From Flavobacterium psychrophilum (GTDB lineage Bacteria; Bacteroidota; Bacteroidia; Flavobacteriales; Flavobacteriaceae), in contig CAMBHH010000083.1 in assembly GCA_945866505.1 (NCBI GenBank), forward strand, positions 1 to 14,286: a stretch of 14,286 nt of DNA, given 5' to 3'. Position 1 is the stretch's first letter. Each line of letters starts with the position of its first letter. The notes under the pieces are model-generated. The model did not search any database, was not told where the DNA came from, and saw nothing but the letters and a program-made list of their open reading frames with translations. Below, piece by piece: positions 1 through 7,516 of the stretch. A program made the position numbers and the translations under genes.

Positions 1-2
1 GT

Positions 3-95
3 CAACTAACCGTTTTTATTTTAGCAATACTTACTATTTCTTCTTTAGGAAGTAAGGATTGTCTATGGTTATTTGAAAGATTAAGAAACAAATAA
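3..95 (+). CDS. C-terminal end of an unidentified upstream gene (partial)
   Basis: An open frame enters from the left edge and stops at TAA 93-95, giving 30 residues. They start with a hydrophobic stretch (QLTVFILAILTISSLG) followed by a short charged tail ending LFERLRNK. This could be a final membrane helix with a cytoplasmic tail. I do not recognise the family. It is read as coding because it is the longest of the three plus-strand frames here and ends 11 bases before a clean terminator hairpin. No function can be assigned from this fragment. Confidence 0.4.
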   Translation, partial: QLTVFILAILTISSLGSKDCLWLFERLRNK

Positions 96-106
96 AACTA
101 ATATAC

Positions 107-135
107 AATCCTGATGAAAATCAGGATTTTTTTTT
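107..135 (+). terminator. Intrinsic terminator directly upstream of pheA
   Basis: A perfect 8-bp stem (AATCCTGA 107-114 with TCAGGATT 121-128) closes a 6-base loop and runs into an unbroken T tract to 135. It fits the end of the upstream gene. It ends only 8 bases before the pheA start codon, leaving no room for a separate pheA promoter between them. Confidence 0.85.
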
Positions 136-143
136 GAGTGTAA

Positions 144-971
144 ATGAAAACAAAAATTGCAATACAAGGTATAATTGGCTCTTTTCACCATCAGGTGGCG
201 CAGGAGTATTTTGGCGTTGATGTAGAAGTTGACGAATGTTTATCATTTGATAAATTGATTGATAGCTTGTTGTCAGGAAAATCAGATATTGCAGTTATGG
301 CCATTGAAAATTCCATTGCAGGACCAATCATTCCAAATTATGCCTTGATCGACAATAATGATTTGCACATTATTGGTGAGCATTATTTAGATATTCATCA
401 AAATTTAATGGCTCTGAAAGGGCAAAAAATGAAGGATATTTTAGAAGTTCATTCACATCCGATGGCTTTATTGCAATGTATGGAATTCTTGAAAAAATAT
501 CCGAAAATTAAATTGGTCGAAGATAAAGATACTGCAGAAACTGCTCGTAGAATCCAGAAAAAGCAACTTTCTGGAATTGCTGCAATAGGTAGTAAAACTG
601 CAGCTGAAATGTATGACTTAGAAATTTTAGCACCAGAAATTCAAACTATTAATAACAATATGACACGTTTTGTTATTATCAAAAAGGAGAATTCATTTGT
701 AGAGGAAAGTGAAATTAATCGGGCTTCAATAAAATTTGAGTTGGATCATAAACGTGGAAGTTTGGCAGCAGTTTTGAACGTAATGAGCGATTGTAAACTG
801 AATTTAACCAAAATTCAATCCTTACCCAAAATTGAAACCCCTTGGAAATATTCGTTTTTTGTGGACGTTACTTTCGATAAATACGAAGATTACGCCAAAG
901 CAAAATCATTGATGGAAATTATGGCAGAATATTTCAAAGTATTAGGAGAATATAAAAATACAAAGCCTTAA
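144..971 (+). CDS. pheA: Prephenate dehydratase with C-terminal ACT domain
   Basis: Converts prephenate to phenylpyruvate, the committed step of phenylalanine synthesis, in the cytoplasm. The 275-residue protein is a stand-alone dehydratase with no chorismate mutase domain. The catalytic domain spans about residues 3-185, with ENSIAG at 55-60, the HPMALLQC motif at 105-112 and the catalytic-loop TRF at 174-176. An ACT domain (about 193-268) follows, with RGSLAAVL at 204-211 in the position of the usual GALV ligand motif and KIQSLPK at 223-229 where many homologues have ESRP. ACT domains of this family bind phenylalanine, so feedback inhibition is likely. The ATG at 144 fits the family N-terminus (KIAIQGxxGSFHHQVA), and no clear ribosome binding site is visible. 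It is the first gene of the aromatic cluster. Confidence 0.95.
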   Translation: MKTKIAIQGIIGSFHHQVAQEYFGVDVEVDECLSFDKLIDSLLSGKSDIAVMAIENSIAGPIIPNYALIDNNDLHIIGEHYLDIHQNLMALKGQKMKDILEVHSHPMALLQCMEFLKKYPKIKLVEDKDTAETARRIQKKQLSGIAAIGSKTAAEMYDLEILAPEIQTINNNMTRFVIIKKENSFVEESEINRASIKFELDHKRGSLAAVLNVMSDCKLNLTKIQSLPKIETPWKYSFFVDVTFDKYEDYAKAKSLMEIMAEYFKVLGEYKNTKP

Positions 972-1067
972 AAAAGGAAATTCCAAAAGGCAAAAAACAC
1001 CCGAGCACAAAGCGCGAACAGACGGAGTAAATACCAAAATAGGAGAGAGTTACGAATAATTACAAAT

Positions 1068-2213
1068 ATGATCAAAACAGCAAAGCGCCTGGAAATAGTT
1101 GAAGAATATTATTTTTCTTCAAAACTTCGCGAAGTACGTCAATTGGCTTCGGAAGGGAAACCCATCATTAATATGGGAATTGGAAGCCCAGATTTGAGAC
1201 CGTCACAAGCGGTTATTGACGCTGTAACTTTGGCAATGCAAGAAGAAAATGCGCATCAATATCAAAGTTACCAAGGATTGCCAGAATTGAGAACTGGAAT
1301 GGCTGATTTTTATCAGAATAATTATGGAGTTGCTTTGAATCCGAATACTGAAATTTTGCCTTTGATGGGTTCCAAAGAAGGAATTATGCATATTTCATTG
1401 GCGTTTTTGAACGAAGGAGACCAGGTTTTGATTCCAAATCCAGGATATCCAACTTATACTTCGGTGACGAATTTAGTAGGAGCAGTTCCAGTTTATTACG
1501 ATTTGACAGCAAAAAATAATTGGGAACCTGATTTTGAAGCTTTAGAAAAATTAGATTTATCCAAAGTTAAAATAATGTGGTTGGGTTATCCGCATATGCC
1601 GACAGGTGCAAGTGGAAGTTTAGCATTGTTCGAAAAGTTGGTGACTTTCGCCAAAAATCACAACATATTATTGATTAACGACAATCCGTATAGTTTTGTC
1701 TTGAATGACAAACCGATGAGTTTATTGCAAGTGGAAGGAGCGAAGGAAGTAGCATTGGAACTTAATTCTTTGTCAAAAACCTTCAATATGGCAGGTTGGC
1801 GAGTGGGAATGGTTTTAGGAAATGCAGCTTGCATTGATGCTGTTTTGAAAGTAAAAAGCAATATGGACAGCGGAATGTTCTTCGGAATTCAAAAAGGAGC
1901 GATTGCAGCATTGAAAAGCGATCAATCTTGGTTCGGTTCGATGAACGCTGTTTATAAAAAAAGAAGAGTTTTAACAGAACAATTAGCCGAGAAGCTGGGT
2001 TGTGAAGTGTACAAAGAAGGTGTTGGATTATTTGTTTGGGCAAAATTACCAGCAGGAATAACTTCGTCACAAGATTTTATTGATAAAATATTATACGAAA
2101 AATCAATTTTCATCACACCGGGAACTATTTTCGGTTCTAATGGAGAAGGATACATCCGATTTGCACTTTGTGTAAAAGAGGAAAAAGTGCAAGAAGCAAT
2201 AGATAGATTTTAA
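1068..2213 (+). CDS. Class I/II PLP aminotransferase, probably for aromatic amino acids
   Basis: A fold-type I aminotransferase of 381 residues, normal length for the family. By comparison with aspartate aminotransferase, the PLP lysine is K237 in SLSKTFNMAGWRVG (234-247), R245 contacts the phosphate, D205 and Y208 (NDNPY) contact the cofactor ring, and R364 (GYIRFAL) binds the substrate carboxylate. The residue expected to be the conserved Asn of NPTG is M177 (PHMPTG, 175-180). It lies between pheA and tyrA, with only 3 bases before tyrA, so it is inferred to transaminate phenylpyruvate and 4-hydroxyphenylpyruvate (or prephenate). Substrate cannot be read from sequence alone. The 96-base gap after pheA contains AGGAGAGAG at 1041-1049, too far (18 bases) from the ATG to be a standard ribosome binding site. 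Confidence 0.9.
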   Translation: MIKTAKRLEIVEEYYFSSKLREVRQLASEGKPIINMGIGSPDLRPSQAVIDAVTLAMQEENAHQYQSYQGLPELRTGMADFYQNNYGVALNPNTEILPLMGSKEGIMHISLAFLNEGDQVLIPNPGYPTYTSVTNLVGAVPVYYDLTAKNNWEPDFEALEKLDLSKVKIMWLGYPHMPTGASGSLALFEKLVTFAKNHNILLINDNPYSFVLNDKPMSLLQVEGAKEVALELNSLSKTFNMAGWRVGMVLGNAACIDAVLKVKSNMDSGMFFGIQKGAIAALKSDQSWFGSMNAVYKKRRVLTEQLAEKLGCEVYKEGVGLFVWAKLPAGITSSQDFIDKILYEKSIFITPGTIFGSNGEGYIRFALCVKEEKVQEAIDRF

Positions 2214-2216
2214 CAA

Positions 2217-3068
2217 ATGAAAGTACACGTAATAGGAATTGGATTAATTGGAGGTTCGATGGTTTTGGACATCAAATCACTACATCCAGACGCGACTATT
2301 TATGGCATTGATAACAACGAAAGTCATTTGGCGGAAGCCATTGCTATAGGAGTTGTTGATCAAGCTGCCACATTTGATGATTTAGCAGAAGCCGATTTTG
2401 TGATAGTTTCAGTTCCTGTGGATGTTGCCTTGACGCTGTTACCAAAAGTTTTGGATTCTATTGGAGACAACACGATTGTTTTTGAAGTGGGTTCTACCAA
2501 AATGCCAATTTGCGAAGCAGTAACCAATCATCCAAGAAGAAGAAATTTTATCGCCACACATCCAATAGCCGGAACTGAATTTTCTGGACCTTCGGCGGCT
2601 ATAAAAAACTTGTTTCAAGGGAAAACCAATATCATTTGCGAGGTTGAGAAAACGACCTTCAAGTTACAGGAAAAAGCCTTGGATTTGTTTAAAAGCATGG
2701 GAATGAGAATCCGATATATGGATCCAAAATCACACGACAAGCACATTGCTTATGTTTCGCATTTGTCGCACATTAGTTCGTTTATGCTTGGAAAAACGGT
2801 GATTGATAAAGAGAAAGTTGAGCAGGATATTTTTGATATGGCAGGTTCTGGATTCGAAAGTACGGTTCGTTTGGCCAAAAGTTCACCAGCAATGTGGACG
2901 CCGATTTTCAAACAGAATAAAAAGCAAGTGGTAAAAACATTGGAAGAATATATTACCAATTTAACGCATTTCAAAGAGCTTTTGGAACAAGATGATTACG
3001 ATGCGATTTTCAATGAAATGCAAAGCGTGAATAAAATTAAAGAAATATTAAACGGAATGAAGAAGTAA
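2217..3068 (+). CDS. tyrA: Prephenate dehydrogenase
   Basis: Oxidatively decarboxylates prephenate to 4-hydroxyphenylpyruvate for tyrosine synthesis. The 283-residue protein has an N-terminal Rossmann domain with the dinucleotide motif GIGLIGGS (7-14) and an acidic residue, D32, at the end of the second strand, which favours NAD over NADP. THPIAGTE (114-121) is the conserved active-site segment, and HLSH (182-185) and the SGFESTVRLA helix (211-220) belong to the C-terminal dimerisation/catalytic domain. No chorismate mutase or ACT domain is attached. It starts 3 bases after the aminotransferase stop, so the two are almost certainly co-transcribed and probably translationally coupled. The start is fixed by the family N-terminus (MKVHVIGIGLIGGS). 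Confidence 0.95.
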   Translation: MKVHVIGIGLIGGSMVLDIKSLHPDATIYGIDNNESHLAEAIAIGVVDQAATFDDLAEADFVIVSVPVDVALTLLPKVLDSIGDNTIVFEVGSTKMPICEAVTNHPRRRNFIATHPIAGTEFSGPSAAIKNLFQGKTNIICEVEKTTFKLQEKALDLFKSMGMRIRYMDPKSHDKHIAYVSHLSHISSFMLGKTVIDKEKVEQDIFDMAGSGFESTVRLAKSSPAMWTPIFKQNKKQVVKTLEEYITNLTHFKELLEQDDYDAIFNEMQSVNKIKEILNGMKK

Positions 3069-3069
3069 G

Positions 3070-3159
3070 CAGTGGTCAGCATTTAATGATCAGTCGCAGT
3101 TTCAAGTCAAAATAAACAATAAGTAACAAACAATAAACCACAAATAATAAATAAAAAAT
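3070..3159. repeat. Degenerate period-7 repeat between tyrA and the DAHP synthase gene
   Basis: The 94-base gap begins one base after the tyrA stop with CAGTGGT-CAGCATT and later CAGTCGC. It then becomes an A-rich array of seven 7-base units at 3111-3159: AATAAAC, AATAAGT, AACAAAC, AATAAAC, CACAAAT, AATAAAT, AAAAAAT. I see no hairpin with a T tract here, so it does not look like a terminator. Confidence 0.5.
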
Positions 3160-3162
3160 AAG

Positions 3163-4242
3163 ATGGAAAACAAGAAAGAAATGAGAAATTGGTTGAATGA
3201 ATTCAATTTGACTCATCCATTTGTAATTGCAGGACCTTGTAGTGCTGAAACAGAAGAACAAGTTTTGAAAATTGCTCACGCGCTTAAAGACTCAGATGTA
3301 AGCGTTTTTAGAGCTGGAATTTGGAAACCAAGAACACGTCCAGGAGGATTTGAAGGTGTTGGTGAAATTGGATTGAAATGGTTGAAAAAAGCAAAAGCTG
3401 AAACAGGATTGCTAATGGGAACAGAGGTTGCCACTGCTGCACACTGTAAATTGGCTTTAGAAAATGATATAGATGTTTTGTGGGTTGGCGCTCGTACTAC
3501 TGCAAATCCGTTTGCAGTTCAAGAAATTGCCGATACCTTGAAAGGAACAGATAAAATTGTTTTGATAAAAAACCCAGTAAATCCTGATATGGCTTTGTGG
3601 TTGGGCGGTGTAGAGCGTTTGTATGCTGCTGGAATCAAGAATTTGGGAGTAATTCATAGAGGTTTTTCTACGTATGAAAAAACAAAATATAGAAACATTC
3701 CTGAATGGCAGATTGCTATCGAATTGCAAAATAAATTCCCTGATTTGCCTTTAATTATCGATCCTTCGCACATTACAGGAAACCGCGATATGATTCTTGA
3801 AGTGACTCAAGAAGCTTTGGATTTGAATTATGATGGTATGATTATTGAAACACATAATGATCCTGAGAATGCTTGGAGTGATGCTGCTCAACAAGTAACT
3901 CCAGATACTTTGAAACAAATTTTCAAAGATTTGAAAATTAGAAAAGTAAGCGGAGATAGCGATTTTGAAAATAAAATGACAAAACTAAGAGCTAACATCG
4001 ACGTTTTAGATGCTAATTTATTAGAACTTTTAGGAAAAAGAATGAAAGTAGCTGATGAAATTGGTCAAGTCAAAAAAGAAAACAACGTGGCCGTTTTACA
4101 AAACAATCGTTGGAATGAAATTCAAACAAAAATGATTGCTGAAGGCGCTAAAAAAGGACTGACAGAAGAATTTATCGTTAAATTATTCAAAGGTATTCAC
4201 CAGGAAAGTATTGAACACCAAGAAAAAATATTGAATTCTTAA
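3163..4242 (+). CDS. Bifunctional DAHP synthase (type I-beta) / chorismate mutase (AroQ)
   Basis: The DAHP synthase domain (about 1-260) condenses phosphoenolpyruvate and erythrose 4-phosphate, the first shikimate-pathway step. The C-terminal chorismate mutase domain (about 265-356) rearranges chorismate to prephenate. Metal ligands expected for type I-beta synthases are visible as C26 (GPCSAE), H203 (DPSH), E229 (IETH) and D240 (WSD), and KPRT lies at 55-58. Aligned by eye with the E. coli P-protein mutase, R276, R293, K304, R316, S349 and Q353 match R11, R28, K39, R51, S84 and Q88. Q313 and W317 replace D48 and E52. The mutase follows the synthase, as in the characterised Prevotella nigrescens enzyme, where prephenate is an allosteric inhibitor; similar control is inferred here. 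It is the last gene of the cluster. Confidence 0.95.
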   Translation: MENKKEMRNWLNEFNLTHPFVIAGPCSAETEEQVLKIAHALKDSDVSVFRAGIWKPRTRPGGFEGVGEIGLKWLKKAKAETGLLMGTEVATAAHCKLALENDIDVLWVGARTTANPFAVQEIADTLKGTDKIVLIKNPVNPDMALWLGGVERLYAAGIKNLGVIHRGFSTYEKTKYRNIPEWQIAIELQNKFPDLPLIIDPSHITGNRDMILEVTQEALDLNYDGMIIETHNDPENAWSDAAQQVTPDTLKQIFKDLKIRKVSGDSDFENKMTKLRANIDVLDANLLELLGKRMKVADEIGQVKKENNVAVLQNNRWNEIQTKMIAEGAKKGLTEEFIVKLFKGIHQESIEHQEKILNS

Positions 4243-4267
4243 GTAAATATTTATTTTTGAGATTTTA

Positions 4268-4319
4268 GGAAAGTTTAGAAATGTAGTTTAAGGACTAGTT
4301 TCTAGACTTTCCTTTTTTT
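4268..4319 (+). terminator. Strong intrinsic terminator ending the aromatic cluster
   Basis: A 14-bp stem (4268-4281 with 4299-4312), whose only non-Watson-Crick pair is one G-U, closes a 17-base loop and is followed by seven T residues (4313-4319). On the minus strand the same hairpin is followed by TAAAATC rather than a T run, so it is at best a weak terminator for the convergent gene. Confidence 0.9.
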
Positions 4320-4348
4320 ATGAATTATGTTTGTTAGTGGTTTATTGG

Positions 4349-5380
4349 CTATAAAGGAATTTTAGTTTCAACTTTCTTAACAAATTCCTTAACTTTTGCA
4401 GGAGCTTTAAATCGATATCCTAAAAATACTTGAAAAGCGTTGTTGGTTGTGGTTAGTTTTACAGCAGGCGAAGTATCATCTTTAAATGACCTAAAAGCAG
4501 AGATTTCAAATCCAGCAAAAAAACGTTCTGAGTTATATCCCATTCCTCCTTTGCCATTAATTCGATATACAGCCGATGAGTAATGGGTATAGACATACTC
4601 TTGCGGTAATCTTGTAAGAAGATCTGTGTAACTGAAGCCAATACTTGGTGAAATTCCCGCTGAGGCGTACCAGTTTTTATTTAATACAACCGTATAGTGA
4701 TATCCAAAATTCGTCAATATTTCGTAGGTTTCTGATCGTTGACTTGAACTTTGACTTGAACTTTTATTATCAATGTTGTAAAAACTATAAAGTAGTCCTG
4801 GAATAAAACTGCCAGCGCTTTTTAATTGAATTTCCGTTTGAGTGCTAATAGCTTTAAGCGAGAAATTTGAATTGAATTTATAAGACGTTGACCCACTATA
4901 TGATATTACTTTTAAATCTGGAAATTGAATATAAGGCGTTGTGCCTTCTATCCAAGGATTTTCAAAATCCCCAGAATTTTCAATATAAAAGCCCTTTACG
5001 TTGCCATATTTTAATTCTTGAACCCAATGATTAAAATTCAAATTTAAGCCAAAGCTCTTTCCTTTAGTTTTGCCTTTTAAATCATCATCATTGTTGCCAG
5101 GGATAAATTTTGGAATATAACTATAACTAAATGATAAAAATTTATAGTTAAGAGACAATCTACTTACATTAGAAAAATTGGGTCTTATGTCATAATCAAA
5201 GGAAGTGTTATTCACTTCAAACCGTTCGTTGTTACTATCAATATCAAACTTTATGTTGATAGCATCAAGTGTGCTCTTGTAGAATAAATTTTCAGGTTTA
5301 GATACTGAATCTTGCACTATTTGTGCAAATGAAGAAAAACAATAAAAAACAGCAATTATGTTATATAATACTTTGTTCAT
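4349..5380 (-). CDS. DUF4421 family protein, probable outer-membrane beta-barrel
   Basis: A 343-residue exported protein of unknown function. Residues 1-20 form a signal peptide ending SSFAQ with no lipobox cysteine before the mature sequence. The rest is rich in short alternating strands with aromatic residues (for example LSLNYKFLSFSYSYIPKF 75-92, GYRFKAP 321-327) and repeated glycine/serine turns, as in outer-membrane barrels. PGNNDDDLKGKTK (94-106) and the FPDLK...S-G-S-TSYKFN stretch (153-170) resemble DUF4421 proteins of Bacteroidota. An in-frame SSSQSSSQ at 207-214 comes from a 12-bp tandem duplication and probably lies in a loop. The gene is convergent to the aromatic cluster and about 200 bases downstream of another minus-strand gene. 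DUF4421 membership is from memory of family sequences. Confidence 0.75.
   Translation of the reverse strand: MNKVLYNIIAVFYCFSSFAQIVQDSVSKPENLFYKSTLDAINIKFDIDSNNERFEVNNTSFDYDIRPNFSNVSRLSLNYKFLSFSYSYIPKFIPGNNDDDLKGKTKGKSFGLNLNFNHWVQELKYGNVKGFYIENSGDFENPWIEGTTPYIQFPDLKVISYSGSTSYKFNSNFSLKAISTQTEIQLKSAGSFIPGLLYSFYNIDNKSSSQSSSQRSETYEILTNFGYHYTVVLNKNWYASAGISPSIGFSYTDLLTRLPQEYVYTHYSSAVYRINGKGGMGYNSERFFAGFEISAFRSFKDDTSPAVKLTTTNNAFQVFLGYRFKAPAKVKEFVKKVETKIPL
4739..4762. repeat. Perfect 12-bp tandem duplication inside the DUF4421 gene
   Basis: TTGACTTGAACT occurs twice head to tail (4739-4750, 4751-4762). Because 12 is a multiple of three, copy-number change would add or remove SSSQ without a frameshift. 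Confidence 0.9.
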
Positions 5381-5417
5381 TTTTATAAAAACAATTAATT
5401 TTTTAGACTAAAATAGG

Positions 5418-5433
5418 ATATTAAATTTAATAT
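5418..5433. promoter_or_regulatory. 16-bp perfect palindrome upstream of the DUF4421 gene
   Basis: ATATTAAATTTAATAT is perfectly self-complementary and lies 38-53 bases upstream of the minus-strand start at 5380, where a core promoter or operator would be expected. The sequence is AT-only in an AT-rich region, so chance is possible. I see no clear TAnnTTTG box for this gene. Confidence 0.25.
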
Positions 5434-5582
5434 ATCGTAAACAAACAAATCGAAACAACTTAACAAAAAAATTATTTTCACCGAGAAAATAGTAAACGGA
5501 AATAAAAAACATTGAACTCTTAAACAGTATATTTAATAACAGACTCCTTATGCTCGTTCAAACAGCAGGGGGATTTGTTATA

Positions 5583-6323
5583 TTACATTGCTTTAAGTAT
5601 TGAATCTACAATAAGAATGACGGAAATTAAGCAACTTAAAAAAATCAATTGACTCAATAAGGTCAGTAGGAATGATTTTTTTTTGCTCATTTTATTAAAA
5701 AACTGCGCATTAGTCCAATAGATAAAAGCAACATCAACAAGATAGATGATGAAAGAAAGCGTTTTCATCGAGTGTGTTCCATTAAAATAATAAAGTAAAG
5801 GAAATGTTGCAATATGAACAAACATTTTTTGCGAAGCCTTAAAAGTATTCAAAATGAAATATTCTACTATATTATAGCCTTGTTTCCTGAAAGCAATGCT
5901 TGTGCCAATAGTGTAAAAAGGAATGGTTAAAAGAGTACTCCAAGCATAATGTGTACCCATCCATTCGTTGAATTTAACGGTGTCGATTCCGGTTTCTGAT
6001 GGGCTATCAGCAGAAAGTTCAACAAAACTGATATGAAAATAATGGTACAATAAACCATAAAGTGATGCCAAAACAATAACTAAAGAAATTGGTTTAAAGT
6101 GTCTGACACGTTTGCCTTCGATAAATTCTCTAATACTATGACCCGGTCTAGTGAATAATTCCTTGGCAGAATAAAAAATTCCGTTGTCAAAATGGAATAA
6201 ACCATGTTGGATTTCGTGCCATAGAAAATGAAAATTAATCCGATGCGTTTCGGTAGTTTGACCACAATTATTACAATAATGTCCTGTGTAAATGTTGTTA
6301 CAGTTTTTGCAGGTTAGCTTCAT
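5583..6323 (-). CDS. DUF3667 family membrane protein with N-terminal zinc ribbon
   Basis: A 246-residue protein of unknown function. It opens with a zinc-ribbon-like knot (C5, C8, C17, C20 in MKLTCKNCNNIYTGHYCNNCGQ), followed by a soluble segment with EIQHGLFHFDNGIFYSAKELFTRPGHSIREFIEGKRVRHFKP, the signature stretch I recall for DUF3667. Hydrophobic helices lie at about 78-97, 128-144, 169-181, 188-205 and 217-241, so it is an inner-membrane protein with the ribbon outside the membrane core. An in-frame ATG at 6341 would add MLIKIK; I prefer 6323 because family members begin directly with the MKLxCKNC ribbon. Neighbours give no functional hint. Upstream to 6560 there is only a shared, divergent promoter region. 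Confidence 0.8.
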   Translation of the reverse strand: MKLTCKNCNNIYTGHYCNNCGQTTETHRINFHFLWHEIQHGLFHFDNGIFYSAKELFTRPGHSIREFIEGKRVRHFKPISLVIVLASLYGLLYHYFHISFVELSADSPSETGIDTVKFNEWMGTHYAWSTLLTIPFYTIGTSIAFRKQGYNIVEYFILNTFKASQKMFVHIATFPLLYYFNGTHSMKTLSFIIYLVDVAFIYWTNAQFFNKMSKKKSFLLTLLSQLIFLSCLISVILIVDSILKAM

Positions 6324-6529
6324 TTTTATTTTGATTAACAATTAAAGTTTATTGTTTGCTGGTTTTCAACGACTAAAAAATAGCAGAAAATTTAATTTGG
6401 GGTAAATATAAGAGGTTTACTTTAAATAAAATAAAGACAATAAATATTTCTAGATTAATAAATCAAATAGTGAAAAATTCATTTAAGGTTATTTAATCTC
6501 ATAAAATTATTATTTTTTTTAAAAATTAT

Positions 6530-6537
6530 TATATTTG
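6530..6537 (+). promoter_or_regulatory. Bacteroidota -7 promoter box (TATATTTG)
   Basis: An exact match to the TAnnTTTG -7 consensus, 23 bases before the ATG at 6561, predicting a short leader of about 17 bases. No TTTG -33 box is seen at the usual spacing; the region there is a run of T and A. Confidence 0.5.
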
Positions 6538-6560
6538 ATAAACTTTAAAAAGCAGGAAAG

Positions 6561-7412
6561 ATGAATTTAAAAAACTTAGTTACAGTTATGATAATGATGT
6601 TGTTTGCAACGACAACTTTTGCTCAGGCAAAGAAGCTAGATAAAATTATCAAAAAAGATTATGAAGTAATAGAATGTACTATTACTAAAGAAACAGATGA
6701 ATTTGTAGAGTACACTTTGCCGAAGGAAACAATGACTGTCTCATTGAGTATTTCTAAAATAGCACGAATTGAATTGGCTAGTGGAAAAGTTCAAACCTTT
6801 AATAATGTAGAACAGCAGGCATTGACTCCAGCGAGTACAAGTAATGCTACTATGAGTGGGGTGGTTTTGAAAACAAATACTCTAGCAGTACTTCCTGTTC
6901 CTTATGTGAATTCTGAAAACTTAAACAATTCGGAGGAAATGGCAAAGTTTGCACAGAATGATATTTATACTAAGCTGCTAGACAAATCATCAAACATATA
7001 TCCTTTGACAGTACAGGATTTAAGAGATACCAATAATTTGCTGAGAAAAGCGGGATTAGATTATAAAAACATAGATGAGGTTTCTATTGATGAACTTCAA
7101 AAAATTCTTGGAGTTGATAATATTATTGCTGCAAAAGTATCTTATACTGTAGTACAAAATCAAACTACAGGAACATACGATAGTGGAAATGTTAAACTTA
7201 ATGATAATAATAAGAAAGCAACAACTCAGAATTATTCAGTAGCCAATACTCAAAACCAAATGGTTTATAGCTATCATGTTTATTTTGATATGTATAAGAA
7301 TGGTTCAAAAATATATACAGAATCTAGAGTGCCTGTTTTTAAGCTTAAAGATAGTTGGATGGATTCGGTTTCTTATTTGCTAAAAAGAAGTCCAATATAT
7401 TCGAAAAAATAA
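6561..7412 (+). CDS. Exported protein of unknown function
   Basis: A 283-residue protein that I cannot place in a named family. Residues 1-22 are a signal peptide (MNLKNLVTVMIMMLFATTTFAQ) with no lipobox cysteine. Residues about 28-80 look like a small beta domain (KDYEVIECTITKETDEFVEYTLP...SISKIARIEL), of the sort that in Bacteroidota proteins describes a keyed cell-surface response, though this is only a resemblance. A serine/threonine-rich linker (88-100) leads to a second domain (107-280). There, LAVLPVPYVNS and the helix-strand pattern IDELQKILGVDNIIAAKVSY (176-195) recall CsgG/TolB-N-like periplasmic domains. The gene is monocistronic: its own -7 box lies upstream and a terminator follows 27 bases after the stop. 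AGGAAAG just before the ATG is too close to be a normal ribosome binding site. Confidence 0.75.
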   Translation: MNLKNLVTVMIMMLFATTTFAQAKKLDKIIKKDYEVIECTITKETDEFVEYTLPKETMTVSLSISKIARIELASGKVQTFNNVEQQALTPASTSNATMSGVVLKTNTLAVLPVPYVNSENLNNSEEMAKFAQNDIYTKLLDKSSNIYPLTVQDLRDTNNLLRKAGLDYKNIDEVSIDELQKILGVDNIIAAKVSYTVVQNQTTGTYDSGNVKLNDNNKKATTQNYSVANTQNQMVYSYHVYFDMYKNGSKIYTESRVPVFKLKDSWMDSVSYLLKRSPIYSKK

Positions 7413-7439
7413 AAACTATAATTTATTTTATACGCTTAG

Positions 7440-7470
7440 AAAGGTTGCAAGTTCATTGCGGCCTTTTTTT
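7440..7470 (+). terminator. Intrinsic terminator after the exported protein gene
   Basis: An 11-bp stem (7440-7450 with 7456-7466, two G-U pairs) closes the loop GTTCA and continues into T residues to 7470. It separates the exported-protein gene from rsgA. Confidence 0.85.
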
Positions 7471-7516
7471 ATGTCAATAGTTTGCACTTTAAGTAGAAAC
7501 CTTGAAACAAACTTTT

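Noticed and set aside
976..984. GGAAATTCC palindrome after pheA as an operator
   Set aside because: It is a single 9-base site with no second copy and no promoter nearby; it could easily arise by chance.
1203..2155. Open frames of 60-95 codons on the minus strand opposite the aminotransferase (and similar ones opposite tyrA, the DAHP synthase gene, rsgA and the DUF3857 genes)
   Set aside because: They overlap strongly supported genes and show no recognisable protein features or start signals; they are antisense shadows.
6324..6341. ATG at 6341 as the start of the DUF3667 gene
   Set aside because: It adds only MLIKIK before the zinc ribbon, whereas members of the family start right at the ribbon; not excluded.
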